Shown: positions 34,111 through 43,031, numbered from the stretch's first letter. The stretch: DNA of 62,873 bases from Candidatus Ruminococcus equi (GCA_018065465.1 JAGHTC010000003.1:1-62873), one strand, 5' to 3'. Numbers and translations: made by a program. Notes: generated by a model from the sequence alone, not told the origin.

Positions 34111-35561
34111 TTACTATTCCTTTGTGATTCGAGCATATCGTGTTTAATATCCCATAGCTTTTGTGACAGGTCAACATAGTAGTTATGCGGATTTTCAAAG
34201 CGCTTGACCTCGTCCCAAAGGGTGTTCATATTGGCCTCACAGTAGTGGCGAATTTGCAGTAAATCGGGCATTTCTCTGATTAACTTTCCTTTTTCGAAAT
34301 ACTGTTTTCTAAGCGGAATTGCAAGAAAATCGTTAATCGTTTTTCTTTTCCAAGTGTAGTTCGGGTCAAAAATTTCATAAGGCTCGTTATCGTCAATTCT
34401 TTCATCAGCAAGCGTGATTACATCAGCGATAGCCTTGTTTGTTTCTCTGTCATAAAGTCTGTAAAGTTCTTTGTATCCCGGTGTCGTGATTTTTTCAACA
34501 TTCTCGCTGACCTTGATTTTCGGAATAACTGTTCCGTGTTCATCCTCAACCGCAACAAGTTTATAAACACCGCCGAAAACGGGCTCACTTGAAGAAGTAA
34601 TAAGTCTTTCACCGACGCCGAAGGTGTCAACCTTTGCACCCTGCAAGAGCATATCGCGGATAATATATTCATCAAGCGAGTTTGAGGCACAGATTTTGCA
34701 GTCTTCATATCCTGCGTCATCAAGCATTTTTCTTGCTTTTTTTGAAAGGTAGGTAATATCTCCCGAGTCTATTCTGATTCCCACAGGGCGAATTCCCTGC
34801 GGTTTTAATACTTCGTCAAATACTTTTATCGCGTTCGGTACGCCCGATTTTAATACATTATATGTATCAACAAGAAGCGTGCAGGCGTTTGGATATTGTT
34901 CAGCATACGCCTTGAAAGCTTCGTATTCCGAGTCAAACATCTGTACCCACGAATGTGCCATAGTACCAAGCGCGGGGATTTTTTCATCTCTGTCTGCAAT
35001 AGTGCAGGCAGTACCTACACATCCGCCGATATATGCAGCGCGAGCGCCCAAAACTGCAGCATCAAAGCCTTGTGCCCTTCGTGAGCCGAATTCCATAACA
35101 GCCCTGCTGTCTGCCGCTCTGACAATTCTGTTTGCCTTTGTCGTGATAAGTGTCTGATGATTTATGCAAAGAAGTATCATTGTTTCAACAAGTTGAGCCT
35201 GTATTACAGGTCCTCTTACCGTGACAATAGGCTCATAAGGGAAGATAGGTGTTCCCTCGGGCACAGCCCAAACATCACAGGTGAACTCAAAATTTCGTAT
35301 GTATTCAAGAAATTCTTTTGAAAAAATACCCTTGCTTTCGAGATACTTAACATCTTCATCAGTGAATTTCAGGTTTTGCAGATATTCAACCATCTGTTCA
35401 ACGCCTGCCATAATGGCAAAACCCGCGTTATCGGGATTTCTGCGATAAAACATATCAAAGTAGGCGATTTTATCTTTAAATCCGTTTTGAAAGTAACCGC
35501 CCGCCATAGTCAGTTCATAAAAATCTGTAAGTAAACTGAGATTTCTTTTAATTTCCTGCAT
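34107..35561 (-). CDS. pncB: Nicotinate phosphoribosyltransferase
   Basis: A 484-residue enzyme converting nicotinate and PRPP to nicotinate mononucleotide in NAD salvage. It starts at the ATG at 35561 behind GGAGGC. LLTDFYELTMAGGYF near 9, EFGSRRAQGFDAAVLGARAAYIGG near 155 and VGIRIDSGDITYLSKKAR near 255 are family marks. It is a single-gene unit with a terminator behind it and a 364-bp upstream region bearing two inverted repeats. nadD, the next NAD-pathway enzyme, is at 57 kb. Confidence 0.95.
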   Translation of the reverse strand: MQEIKRNLSLLTDFYELTMAGGYFQNGFKDKIAYFDMFYRRNPDNAGFAIMAGVEQMVEYLQNLKFTDEDVKYLESKGIFSKEFLEYIRNFEFTCDVWAVPEGTPIFPYEPIVTVRGPVIQAQLVETMILLCINHQTLITTKANRIVRAADSRAVMEFGSRRAQGFDAAVLGARAAYIGGCVGTACTIADRDEKIPALGTMAHSWVQMFDSEYEAFKAYAEQYPNACTLLVDTYNVLKSGVPNAIKVFDEVLKPQGIRPVGIRIDSGDITYLSKKARKMLDDAGYEDCKICASNSLDEYIIRDMLLQGAKVDTFGVGERLITSSSEPVFGGVYKLVAVEDEHGTVIPKIKVSENVEKITTPGYKELYRLYDRETNKAIADVITLADERIDDNEPYEIFDPNYTWKRKTINDFLAIPLRKQYFEKGKLIREMPDLLQIRHYCEANMNTLWDEVKRFENPHNYYVDLSQKLWDIKHDMLESQRNSK

Positions 35562-35615
35562 ATAAATGCCTCCGATACTAAGAATATTTATGAAAGTATA
35601 ATAATCACAAATAAC

Positions 35616-35642
35616 CCAAATATTTATAATGGTAATATTTGG
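35616..35642. promoter_or_regulatory. Inverted repeat upstream of pncB
   Basis: CCAAATATT and AATATTTGG are perfect 9-bp arms with a 9-bp spacer, centred about 70 bp before the pncB ATG. Probably an operator; the regulator is not identified. Confidence 0.5.
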
Positions 35643-35667
35643 CAAATGCTGCGCAATATTATTACAA

Positions 35668-35685
35668 AATGTTACCGATAACATT
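35668..35685. promoter_or_regulatory. Second inverted repeat upstream of pncB
   Basis: AATGTTACCGATAACATT is an 18-bp palindrome with 7-bp arms and a CCGA centre. It lies 25 bp beyond the first repeat and has a different sequence. Confidence 0.5.
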
Positions 35686-35810
35686 GACGCCAAGACTATT
35701 GTATCATAAAATATTACAAAATCTACCTATAATTTAACCACATAAATTAAAGAAATGTAACAATTTTTCGAAAAATATTTCAATTTTTTAAAATTTCTTA
35801 CAAAAAAGAC

Positions 35811-35839
35811 TTGTTTTTTTTCGAATAAGGTATTATAAT
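35811..35839 (+). promoter_or_regulatory. Promoter of the XRE regulator gene
   Basis: TTGTTT (35811-35816) and TATAAT (35834-35839) are 17 bases apart, giving a leader of about 80 nt. Confidence 0.65.
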
Positions 35840-35925
35840 AGCCTTACGATATTGATTTTAAAGAATTTCAATTTAGAATTATTCAAGGAATTTCCAAAAT
35901 AAAATGATTTAGTTGGGGAGTTATT

Positions 35926-36171
35926 ATGAGATTACGCAAACAGGAATTAGGCGACCGTAATTTGGTCGGAGCCCGTGTAGAGGCTGTTCGTAAGAAAAAG
36001 GGTATGAAACAAAAAGAGCTTTTGGCTCAGTTACAGGTCAGCGGTGTAGATATGAACGCATCCGGACTTTCTAAGTTAGAAGGACAGATTCGATTTGTTA
36101 CCGATGTTGAGCTTGTAGCACTTGCCGATATCCTTGAAGTTTCTGTCGATTATCTTCTCGGCAGAGCATAA
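35926..36171 (+). CDS. XRE family helix-turn-helix regulator
   Basis: An 81-residue protein that is essentially one Cro/CI-type DNA-binding domain: VGARVEAVRKKKGMKQKELLAQL at about 14-36, the recognition-helix region ASGLSKLEGQIR at about 45-56, and the closing ADILEVSVDYLLGRA. The ATG follows TTGGGGAG. It has its own promoter and terminator. It is divergent from pncB, so it might bind the inverted repeats there, but nothing in the sequence proves it. Confidence 0.88.
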   Translation: MRLRKQELGDRNLVGARVEAVRKKKGMKQKELLAQLQVSGVDMNASGLSKLEGQIRFVTDVELVALADILEVSVDYLLGRA

Positions 36172-36211
36172 TTTAATTAGAGTTTTTCCAAGCATTTTGG
36201 TTTCTGTTTTT

Positions 36212-36252
36212 TTCAAGCAGTAGGTTTCGCATCCTACTGCTTGAATTTTTTT
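36212..36252 (+). terminator. Terminator after the XRE gene
   Basis: A 13-bp perfect stem (TTCAAGCAGTAGG/CCTACTGCTTGAA) around an 8-base loop, followed by seven T. Confidence 0.95.
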
Positions 36253-36303
36253 ATACAAATTTCTCATACTGTTATTGTTCATATTTGTTTTGGGGGAGTT
36301 TGT

Positions 36304-37308
36304 ATCAAAAGATATTTTGCACTATATAAAAAACAGATTATTTTTTTATTGACATATACAGTATTGTTTTTGATTATAAAAAGATTTTTTATCTTTTTCC
36401 TTCCTTTTTTGATTTCTCTTGCCGTGTCACTTTTTATGAGGCCTTTATATTTGTTTTTAAAACGAAAGTTTCGCTTTAAATCCTCTTTTTGTGCAACGGT
36501 AATAAGCCTTATAGTATTTTTGATTATTCTTTCACTTTTCGGATTTGTAATTTATCTTTTAATAACCGAAACAACAAAGTTTTATAGAACCTACTCGTCA
36601 TATATATTAGATTATGCCGAAAAATTCGGTCTTTACGACAGTTTGAACAATATGCTTTCATCAGCAGACACCTTAGGTAAAATGTCAAAAATAGCTGTGT
36701 CTATGATAAATATTGTACCGCTTACGGTTACTTTGTTAATAATAACTTTTGCTTCCACCGTGCTTTTTCTCAACAATTTGTCATCAATAAAGGAGGCTCT
36801 ACTTCAAAAACTGTCTAAAAATATAGCAAAAACCGTCAGCACTACTTTATCAAACGCACAAAGTATGCTTTACAGATTTACAAAGTCTTATATGATAATT
36901 TACTTTATTACCTTTTTGGAATCTGTATTTATTTTCCTGCTTATCGGTATAAAGTTTCCGATTATATTTGCATTTTTGACAGCAGTAGCGGATATTTTGC
37001 CTATTTTAGGTCCCGGGACAGTATTTATTCCGCTTTCTATATTTTATTTGATAAAGGGGAATTACCTTGTAGCGGGAACACTTTTCGGCTTTTTCATAAT
37101 AATTACGGTAATTCGTCAGATAACCGAGCCGAAAATAGTATCTAACACAATTAAAATTCATCCTATTTTGATGTTATCTGCAATTTATTTTTCAATAGCG
37201 GGCAACAGTATATGGATACTTTTTTACCTTGTGATTTTGTTTTTGCTTTACGATATTTTAGTTGAAACAGGCTTGTTTACACCGATTTTTGAGAAAAAAA
37301 CAAGGTAA
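36304..37308 (+). CDS. AI-2E/YtvI-like membrane protein with apparent AUC start
   Basis: About 335 residues with eight or so hydrophobic segments. The C-terminal part (GIKFPIIFAFLTAVADILPILGPG near 230 and IRQITEPKIVSNTIKIHPI near 275) is typical of the AI-2E transporter/YtvI family. There is no ATG, GTG or TTG near the expected N-terminus. GGGGGAG (36292-36298) lies 5 bases before an in-frame ATC at 36304, and IKRYFALYKKQ makes a sensible N-terminus. The only upstream in-frame standard codon, TTG at 36241, lies in the terminator stem and has no SD. YtvI is a sporulation membrane protein in Bacillus; here the role is unknown. Confidence 0.75.
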   Translation: MKRYFALYKKQIIFLLTYTVLFLIIKRFFIFFLPFLISLAVSLFMRPLYLFLKRKFRFKSSFCATVISLIVFLIILSLFGFVIYLLITETTKFYRTYSSYILDYAEKFGLYDSLNNMLSSADTLGKMSKIAVSMINIVPLTVTLLIITFASTVLFLNNLSSIKEALLQKLSKNIAKTVSTTLSNAQSMLYRFTKSYMIIYFITFLESVFIFLLIGIKFPIIFAFLTAVADILPILGPGTVFIPLSIFYLIKGNYLVAGTLFGFFIIITVIRQITEPKIVSNTIKIHPILMLSAIYFSIAGNSIWILFYLVILFLLYDILVETGLFTPIFEKKTR

Positions 37309-37312
37309 TATG

Positions 37313-37340
37313 TTGATATTTTTCTAAATTCGGATATAAT
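37313..37340 (+). promoter_or_regulatory. Promoter of murD
   Basis: TTGATA (37313-37318) and TATAAT (37335-37340) are 16 bases apart, about 30 bases before the murD ATG. Confidence 0.6.
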
Positions 37341-37371
37341 GAGTAGAGATGAATTTTTCGGAGGAAATCTT

Positions 37372-38763
37372 ATGCAAAACAAAGTCTTTTCTAATCTTTC
37401 CGATGTAAATGGGAAAAAAATAGCACTGATAGGAATAGGCAGAAGCCATCTTCCGCTTATACCGTTATTAAAAAAATATGGGGCAGAGGTTATTGCCTGC
37501 GATAAAAGAACTCGTGAAGATTTAGGAGAAATTGCAAAAAAGGCAGAAGAATACGGTGCAAAACTCTCTTTGGGAGAGAATTATCTTGAAAATATAGATG
37601 TTGACTATGCTTTTCGTACTCCGGGTATGAGATTTTACTGCGATGAACTCAATGCTTTACGCGAAAAAGGCGTGATAATAACTTCCGAAATGGAAATGTT
37701 TTTCTCACTTTGTCCGTGCAAAATTATCGCAATAACGGGTTCTGACGGTAAAACAACAACAACTTCCGTTATTTCCGAAATGCTCAAAAATGAAGGCAAA
37801 ACTGTTCATTTGGGCGGTAATATCGGAAAACCGCTTTTGCCTGAAATCGAAAGCATAAAGCCAACTGACTTCGCTGTTGTCGAGCTTTCGTCGTTCCAGC
37901 TTATCTCAATGAAACAAAACCCCTTTATCTCGGTAGTGACTAACTTACAGCCAAACCACCTTGATATTCACAAAGATATGCAAGAGTACATAGATTCTAA
38001 GAAAAACATACTTTTGTATCAAGAGGAAAACGAAAAAGCCGTTTTGAATCTAGATAACGAAATTACAAATTCTTTTGAAAAATGTACAAAAGCACAGGTA
38101 TACAAATTCAGCAGAACACAGCCTGTTGATAAAGGTTGTTTCCTAAAAGATAATGCTATTTTTTATACCGATAACGGAGAGTGCGAAAAGGTCATAGATA
38201 TAGAAAAAATCAAAATCCCCGGTATGCACAATGTCGAAAATTATATGACCGCAATAACCGCCGTTTGGGGGATTGTGAGCAAAGAAAATATTGTATATAC
38301 AGCAGAAAATTTCGCAGGAGTTGAGCATAGGGCGGAACTTGTCCGCACTTTTGAAGGCGTAAAATACTACAACGATTCTATTGCCTCAAGTCCTACCCGT
38401 ACCGCACTCGGTACTCTGTCATTATTCGATAGAAGAATTATACTTATCGCCGGCGGCTATGATAAACACCTTGATTATACCGAACTGGGCGACATCATCT
38501 GCAACAAAGTAAAAGTCCTTATTTTAATGGGCGCAACCGCAAAAAAGATTGAAACTGCGGTACTAAATTCAAAGAATTTTGACGCCGAAAAAATTAAGAT
38601 TTTGCACGCCGAAAATATGGAACAAGCAGTAGATTTTGCAAGAGAAAATGCAGTAGAAGGTGACATAGTATCAATGTCGCCCGCAAGTGCAAGTTTTGAT
38701 TTATACAAGAATTTTGAAGAACGCGGAAAACACTTCAAAAAGTTAGTAAATGATTTGAAATGA
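37372..38763 (+). CDS. murD: UDP-N-acetylmuramoylalanine--D-glutamate ligase
   Basis: A 463-residue Mur ligase that adds D-glutamate to UDP-MurNAc-L-Ala in peptidoglycan synthesis. It starts at ATG 37372 behind CGGAGGAAA. The ATP-binding loop ITGSDGKTTTTS is near 122, VELSSFQL near 168, TNLQPNHLDIH near 189 and the C-terminal YNDSIASSPTRT near 330. It stands alone, away from a dcw cluster, and overlaps the next gene by ATGA. Confidence 0.95.
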   Translation: MQNKVFSNLSDVNGKKIALIGIGRSHLPLIPLLKKYGAEVIACDKRTREDLGEIAKKAEEYGAKLSLGENYLENIDVDYAFRTPGMRFYCDELNALREKGVIITSEMEMFFSLCPCKIIAITGSDGKTTTTSVISEMLKNEGKTVHLGGNIGKPLLPEIESIKPTDFAVVELSSFQLISMKQNPFISVVTNLQPNHLDIHKDMQEYIDSKKNILLYQEENEKAVLNLDNEITNSFEKCTKAQVYKFSRTQPVDKGCFLKDNAIFYTDNGECEKVIDIEKIKIPGMHNVENYMTAITAVWGIVSKENIVYTAENFAGVEHRAELVRTFEGVKYYNDSIASSPTRTALGTLSLFDRRIILIAGGYDKHLDYTELGDIICNKVKVLILMGATAKKIETAVLNSKNFDAEKIKILHAENMEQAVDFARENAVEGDIVSMSPASASFDLYKNFEERGKHFKKLVNDLK

Positions 38764-39515
38764 TAAAGATAATTGACAGTAGTTTTGACAGGGAAAACGA
38801 ACTTGTAAAGTTTTGTGAAAATTCGCCCTTTGGGTGCAAAGTTTTGTCCGTTTATCTGTGCTATGATACAGCACTCGACTTTGTCGATATATGGTACCAG
38901 ACCGATGAAAATAATAGGATAATAGGAGCAATTTCATCATTCGAAAATAACTTTACTTTAATGCTTTCTGACAACTCAAATTTAGAAGAAATTCGTTCTT
39001 TTCTTGTCTTCAAAAATCCTCGTTTTATATTGGCGGAAAGTAAGTATTATATTTCTGATATCGAAAAAAGCCGTGTCGGTGATGTGATGAAATATCACGG
39101 TGAAATCTGCTTTGATGACAAGGTGATTATCCCCGAAGTAGATAAGGCGTACAGCCTTATGAAAGATAATGAATCCGATGACTTTCCCGTACCTGAATAT
39201 AACTACTTTTTGTCCGATGTGATGCACCGCAAAAACCTTGATAAATTCAGTATCTTCGGCATATTTGACAGGGAACTTTTGTCTGTTGCAATGACCGTTG
39301 CCGAGTGCGAAAAATCAGTTGTAATCGGCGGTGTTGCAACCGATAAAAATATACGCAACAAAGGACTCGGAAAAAGAACGGTAACTCATATTTCAAGCAA
39401 GTTTTTACAAGAGAAAAAATCCGTTTTTGTATACTGTGCAAAAAAGAACACAAAGTTTTATGAAAAGTGCGGATTTTCAAAAATTTTTGAATTTACCGAA
39501 TACACAAAAAGGTGA
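38760..39515 (+). CDS. GNAT family N-acetyltransferase
   Basis: A 251-residue protein with an acetyltransferase domain in its C-terminal half. VIGGVATDKNIRNKGLGKRTVTHIS (near 195-220) is the acetyl-CoA-binding R/Q-x-x-G-x-G/A motif, and YEKCGFSKIFEF is the family end. The N-terminal half is uncharacterised. It overlaps murD and the next gene, so it is co-translated with both. The acetyl acceptor is unknown. Confidence 0.85.
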   Translation: MIKIIDSSFDRENELVKFCENSPFGCKVLSVYLCYDTALDFVDIWYQTDENNRIIGAISSFENNFTLMLSDNSNLEEIRSFLVFKNPRFILAESKYYISDIEKSRVGDVMKYHGEICFDDKVIIPEVDKAYSLMKDNESDDFPVPEYNYFLSDVMHRKNLDKFSIFGIFDRELLSVAMTVAECEKSVVIGGVATDKNIRNKGLGKRTVTHISSKFLQEKKSVFVYCAKKNTKFYEKCGFSKIFEFTEYTKR

Positions 39516-39520
39516 TAATT

Positions 39521-40783
39521 TTGAACGAACAATACATATTTTCAGATGAAATAAAAGCCATTCGAGATAAGGCACTCTCAATGTGCAAAGAAAGTTTCGA
39601 AGAAATAGAAAAAATAACCGAGTATAACCAGCAGAAAATGCTCAAAGCGTTTCAAAATGCAGGCGTTTCCATGAGCCATTTTGCAGGGACAAACGGCTAC
39701 GGCTATGACGACAGAGGAAGAGATAAATTAGACGAGATTTACGCCTATGTTTTCAACGCCGAAGATGCTCTTGTGCGACACAATTTTGTCAGCGGTACGC
39801 ATACTTTAACTGTCGCCTTGTTCGGTATGCTGCGACCTAACGATGAGATGCTCTGCGTTACCGGTATGCCGTATGATACTATCCGCAGTGCTATCGGTAT
39901 TTCCGGTGAATATTCAGGCTCATTAAAAGACTTCGGTGTAAAGTTTTCAAAAGTCGATTTGAAGTCCGACGGTACTGTCGATTTAGACGCAATTGAGAAA
40001 GCAGTGTATAAGGGACTGAAAATGGTCTATATCCAGCGTTCAAGGGGTTATTCAACCCGCCCGACTTTGCTTTGCAAAGATATAAAAGCAATCTGTGATA
40101 TAGTGAAGAAAAAGTCTCCCGAAACGATAATAATGCTTGATAATTGCTACGGCGAATTTGTCGAAACCGATGAGCCTCTTGATATGGGCGTAGATATAAT
40201 GGCAGGCTCACTGATTAAAAATGCCGGCGGCGGTATTGCCCCGACAGGAGGATATATAGCAGGACGAAAAGATTTAGTCGAAATGTGTTCATACCGTCTG
40301 ACAACCCCGGGAACAGGAAAAGAAATCGGCTGTACTCTTGATGTACTTCGTGGAATGTTTATGGGCGCATTTTTTGCACCTCAGGTAACAGGTGAAGCGC
40401 TGAAAACCGCAGTTTTTGCGTCTGCGGTATTCTCTTTGCTTTCTTTTGATGTCAGCCCGAAATTTGATGAAAAACGCGGTGACATTATTGATGTAATTAC
40501 ATTTAATAATAAAGAAAATTTGCAGGCTTTTTGCAAGGGAATACAAAAAGGCTCTCCGATAGATTCCTTTGTAACTCCCGAGTATGCACCGATGCCCGGT
40601 TATGACTGCGATGTAATTATGGCGGCAGGAGCGTTTACAATGGGCTCATCAATCGAACTTTCGGCAGACGGACCGTTAAAAGAGCCATACTGCGCTTTTA
40701 TGCAGGGCGGACTTAATTTCAATTCTTCGAAAATCGGTATTTTGCTTGCCGCTGAAGAAGTTCTCGATATACAAAATAAGTAA
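39521..40783 (+). CDS. Methionine gamma-lyase-like PLP enzyme (aluminium-resistance family)
   Basis: A 420-residue fold-type I PLP protein of the PF06838 family, with SHFAGTNGYGYDDRGRDKLDEIY near 50, FVSGTHTLTVALFG near 85, IMLDNCYGEFVE near 205 and GSLIKNAGGGIAPTGGYIAG near 228, which carries the likely PLP lysine. The family is named methionine gamma-lyase-like, but its reaction is not well established. TTG at 39521 is chosen because AAAGGTGAT is well placed before it; a GTG at 39512 overlaps that SD. It ends before a strong terminator. Confidence 0.85.
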   Translation: MNEQYIFSDEIKAIRDKALSMCKESFEEIEKITEYNQQKMLKAFQNAGVSMSHFAGTNGYGYDDRGRDKLDEIYAYVFNAEDALVRHNFVSGTHTLTVALFGMLRPNDEMLCVTGMPYDTIRSAIGISGEYSGSLKDFGVKFSKVDLKSDGTVDLDAIEKAVYKGLKMVYIQRSRGYSTRPTLLCKDIKAICDIVKKKSPETIIMLDNCYGEFVETDEPLDMGVDIMAGSLIKNAGGGIAPTGGYIAGRKDLVEMCSYRLTTPGTGKEIGCTLDVLRGMFMGAFFAPQVTGEALKTAVFASAVFSLLSFDVSPKFDEKRGDIIDVITFNNKENLQAFCKGIQKGSPIDSFVTPEYAPMPGYDCDVIMAAGAFTMGSSIELSADGPLKEPYCAFMQGGLNFNSSKIGILLAAEEVLDIQNK

Positions 40784-40789
40784 CATATT

Positions 40790-40829
40790 AAAAAGACTAA
40801 TGACAAAATCAATCGTCATTAGTCTTTTT
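40790..40829. terminator. Bidirectional terminator between the PLP enzyme and tadA
   Basis: A 15-bp perfect stem (AAAAAGACTAATGAC/GTCATTAGTCTTTTT) with a 10-base loop. The tadA stop codon lies in the loop. Confidence 0.95.
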
Positions 40830-41267
40830 GCGTATTTTATTAAAAAATTCATATAAAAGTGCTTTGCATTCATCTTCGAGCATAGAGCCTTCGCATTTTG
40901 TTTTGTATGCGCCTTCTGTATTAAAAATATCACAAGCCGAACCGCATCCGCCGTATTTCTCATCAAAAGCACCGAAGTATACTTTCTCTATCTGTGAGTT
41001 GGAGATGGCACCGGCACACATAGGGCAAGGCTCCATAGTAACATACATTTCGCAGTTTGAAAGTCGCCAGGAGGAAAGGTGGGAACAAGCGTTCGTTATT
41101 GCCTCAATTTCAGCGTGATATAGCGGATTTTTCTTTTGCTCACATCTGTTTCTGCCCCTGCCAATGATTTTTTTATCTTTGACAATAACCGCACCGACGG
41201 GAATTTCACCCTCGTCAAAAGATATTTTTGCAAGGCGTAAAGCCTCTTTCATATATTCCGTATTCAT
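40809..41267 (-). CDS. tadA: tRNA-specific adenosine deaminase
   Basis: A 152-residue enzyme that converts A34 to inosine in the anticodon of tRNA-Arg. Zinc ligands and the catalytic Glu are in YHAEIEAI (near 51) and MEPCPMCAGAI (near 81). The ATG (first base 41267) shares one base with the stop of the CPBP protease gene (TGATG), which fixes the start. Confidence 0.93.
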   Translation of the reverse strand: MNTEYMKEALRLAKISFDEGEIPVGAVIVKDKKIIGRGRNRCEQKKNPLYHAEIEAITNACSHLSSWRLSNCEMYVTMEPCPMCAGAISNSQIEKVYFGAFDEKYGGCGSACDIFNTEGAYKTKCEGSMLEDECKALLYEFFNKIRKKTNDD

Positions 41268-42247
41268 CACAAAGCAACCAGAACAAGCAACGCTTCCAAA
41301 ACCGAAAGACACGCAAAAACTATCATACAAGGAGAAGAGCAAACAGTCTTTACTGTTTCTTTGAAAGGCATTATCTCGTCTTTTTTCTCGATAGTGAAAA
41401 TTTCCTTGTTTTTTCTGATAAGTTTAACAAAGAAGATTATTGCCAAAATTGCTATAAGGGCAGTAACAAAACATTCAAGGTAGTTAATCACATTTTCTTG
41501 CAACACTTTGTTGGTATAGAGAATATCAAAAAATACGCTTAAGGCGTTATTGAAAAAGTGAATCAATATAGAGGGCAAAAGCGAATTTGTTTTAACAACA
41601 ACGAAACCGAGGACAAGACCGACGCAGAAAGCAAAAGGAATTTGAACAAAGTTGCCGTGCATAAGTCCGAAAACACCTGCTGAAATTACTATAGCAAGCG
41701 TATCTGAATATTTCCTGAGTGTGCCGAGAATTATTCCGCGAAAAGCAAATTCCTCAACCAAAGCAGGTACAAGCGCTACGGTAACAAAGTAGAGGAGTAT
41801 CGAGAGCGGTGAGTCGACATCATATGAAAAATCAATCGTGTTGTCTATACCGAAAACAGAAAAAACACTTGAGAGCATATCGGCTGCATAGTTTGATACC
41901 AAAGCAACCGCAACGCCTATAATGACGATTTTTACGAGTAACGATGTTTTAATTTTCTCAAAAGGAAATATAACTTTTGTATCAAGATTTACAATAAAAA
42001 TGTAAACAAGTCCTGTAATAAAGAAAACCAAAAGCGAAAGCAATCCGTCAAGCAGAAAAGTCTGAACAGAAGATTGTGAATCGTAAGGCAGACCGAAAAC
42101 AAGGAATATTGAAGAAATAAACGAAAAGCCGAACATAAACGCGTGGAATAATATCAGCAGTATTCCCAGCCTGTTAGAGTCCTTCTTAAGACTTTTTTTA
42201 TAGATTACCTTTGAGTAATCCTCATAATTTCCGTAATAATATTGCAT
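41267..42247 (-). CDS. CPBP family intramembrane metalloprotease
   Basis: A 326-residue membrane protein starting at the ATG at 42247 behind GGGAG. The CAAX-protease-like motifs are VEEFAFRGIILGTL near 170 (Glu-Glu...Arg), GLMHGNF near 200 (His) and LIHFFNNALSVF near 235 (His, Asn). Such proteins process or confer self-immunity against peptides, or cleave membrane proteins; the substrate cannot be told. It is co-transcribed with tadA and divergent from infC. Confidence 0.88.
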   Translation of the reverse strand: MQYYYGNYEDYSKVIYKKSLKKDSNRLGILLILFHAFMFGFSFISSIFLVFGLPYDSQSSVQTFLLDGLLSLLVFFITGLVYIFIVNLDTKVIFPFEKIKTSLLVKIVIIGVAVALVSNYAADMLSSVFSVFGIDNTIDFSYDVDSPLSILLYFVTVALVPALVEEFAFRGIILGTLRKYSDTLAIVISAGVFGLMHGNFVQIPFAFCVGLVLGFVVVKTNSLLPSILIHFFNNALSVFFDILYTNKVLQENVINYLECFVTALIAILAIIFFVKLIRKNKEIFTIEKKDEIMPFKETVKTVCSSPCMIVFACLSVLEALLVLVAL

Positions 42248-42305
42248 AATTAGCTCCCAAAACTGTTTTTTACTATAATAATACATAATTTTCCGAAAAT
42301 AATTC

Positions 42306-42334
42306 TTGACAAACAAAATAAAAGATAATATAAT
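42306..42334 (+). promoter_or_regulatory. Consensus promoter of infC-rpmI-rplT
   Basis: TTGACA (42306-42311), a 17-base spacer and TATAAT (42329-42334): a perfect consensus. Transcription would start near 42341. Confidence 0.9.
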
Positions 42335-42340
42335 ACATAG

Positions 42341-42494
42341 GAACAATAAAGCAAAGCAAAAAGCTTTCACCTGTGGGGTGTCGTCTGCACGGGTCAATAC
42401 TTATCAAATCATTTCGATTTTCTTTGGTATTGCTATGCGGACGGAGTTTTCTGTTCGCATTTATTTTTTGTATTTCACTTTGGAGGTGCTACTT
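42341..42494 (+). promoter_or_regulatory. infC operon leader with attenuator (L20-leader-like)
   Basis: The 154-nt leader contains a GC-rich paired region around TGTGGGGTGTCGTC, a CAATAC...GTATTG stem enclosing AAATC...GATTT, then a terminator hairpin. The position, before infC-rpmI-rplT, and the layout match the ribosomal L20 leader autoregulation known in low-GC Gram-positives. Assignment to that RNA family is inference from context. Confidence 0.65.
42435..42469 (+). terminator. Attenuator hairpin in the infC leader
   Basis: ATGCGGAC and GTTCGCAT pair (one G-T) and TTTATTTTTTG follows. It lies 26 bases before the infC start, so it would stop transcription before the operon unless an antiterminator forms. 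Confidence 0.75.
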
Positions 42495-43013
42495 ATTAGC
42501 AACAAGGAACTTCAAATCAACGAAGAAATTCGTGACAAAGAGTTGCGTGTAATCGGACCTGACGGTGCTCAACTCGGAATTATGTCTTCAAAAGACGCTT
42601 TGTCCATCGCTACTGAGAAAAATCTCGATTTAGTCAAAATCGCTCCCCAAGCGACTCCGCCCGTATGCAAAATTATGGACTACGGCAAATATCGCTTTGA
42701 GCAGGCTAAGCGCGAGAAAGAAGCAAGAAAGAATCAGCACACCATCGATGTAAAGGAAATAAAACTTTCTCTTAATATCGATGTCCACGATTTCAACACC
42801 AAACTCAAAAACGCTCTTAAATTCTTTGCACACGGCGACAAAGTAAAGGTCTCTATCCGTTTTCGCGGTAGAGAGATGGGACACGCCGAGTACGGCTACG
42901 ACATCATGAAACGCTTTTCAGATGCATGTGATGAAGCAGCCGTTATCGAAAAACCCGCCAAGCTTGAAGGACGCCAGATGCTTATGTTCCTTGCCCCAAA
43001 GGCGACAAAGTAA
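42495..43013 (+). CDS. infC: Translation initiation factor IF-3, AUU start
   Basis: A 172-residue protein. IF-3 binds the 30S subunit and checks initiator tRNA and start codons. TTGGAGGTG lies 7 bases before an in-frame ATT at 42495, and SNKELQINEEIRDKELRVIG is the normal IF-3 N-terminus. AUU is the well-known rare start of infC that lets IF-3 repress its own translation. The linker, AKREKEARKNQHTIDVKEIK and the C-terminal domain ending MLMFLAPKA are all present. It is 18 bases from rpmI. Confidence 0.95.
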   Translation: MSNKELQINEEIRDKELRVIGPDGAQLGIMSSKDALSIATEKNLDLVKIAPQATPPVCKIMDYGKYRFEQAKREKEARKNQHTIDVKEIKLSLNIDVHDFNTKLKNALKFFAHGDKVKVSIRFRGREMGHAEYGYDIMKRFSDACDEAAVIEKPAKLEGRQMLMFLAPKATK

Positions 43014-43031
43014 TTAAAGGAGGATAATATT

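Larger units (their letters stand above)
35562..35925. other. Divergent regulatory region between pncB and the XRE gene
   Basis: This 364-bp very AT-rich stretch has no gene. It holds two perfect inverted repeats on the pncB side (35616-35642 and 35668-35685), AT tracts near 35755-35800, and the XRE promoter at 35811-35839. Confidence 0.7.

Noticed and set aside
36241..36303. TTG at 36241 as the YtvI-like start
   Set aside because: The codon is in the right arm of the XRE terminator, has no SD, and would add residues unlike the family's N-terminus.
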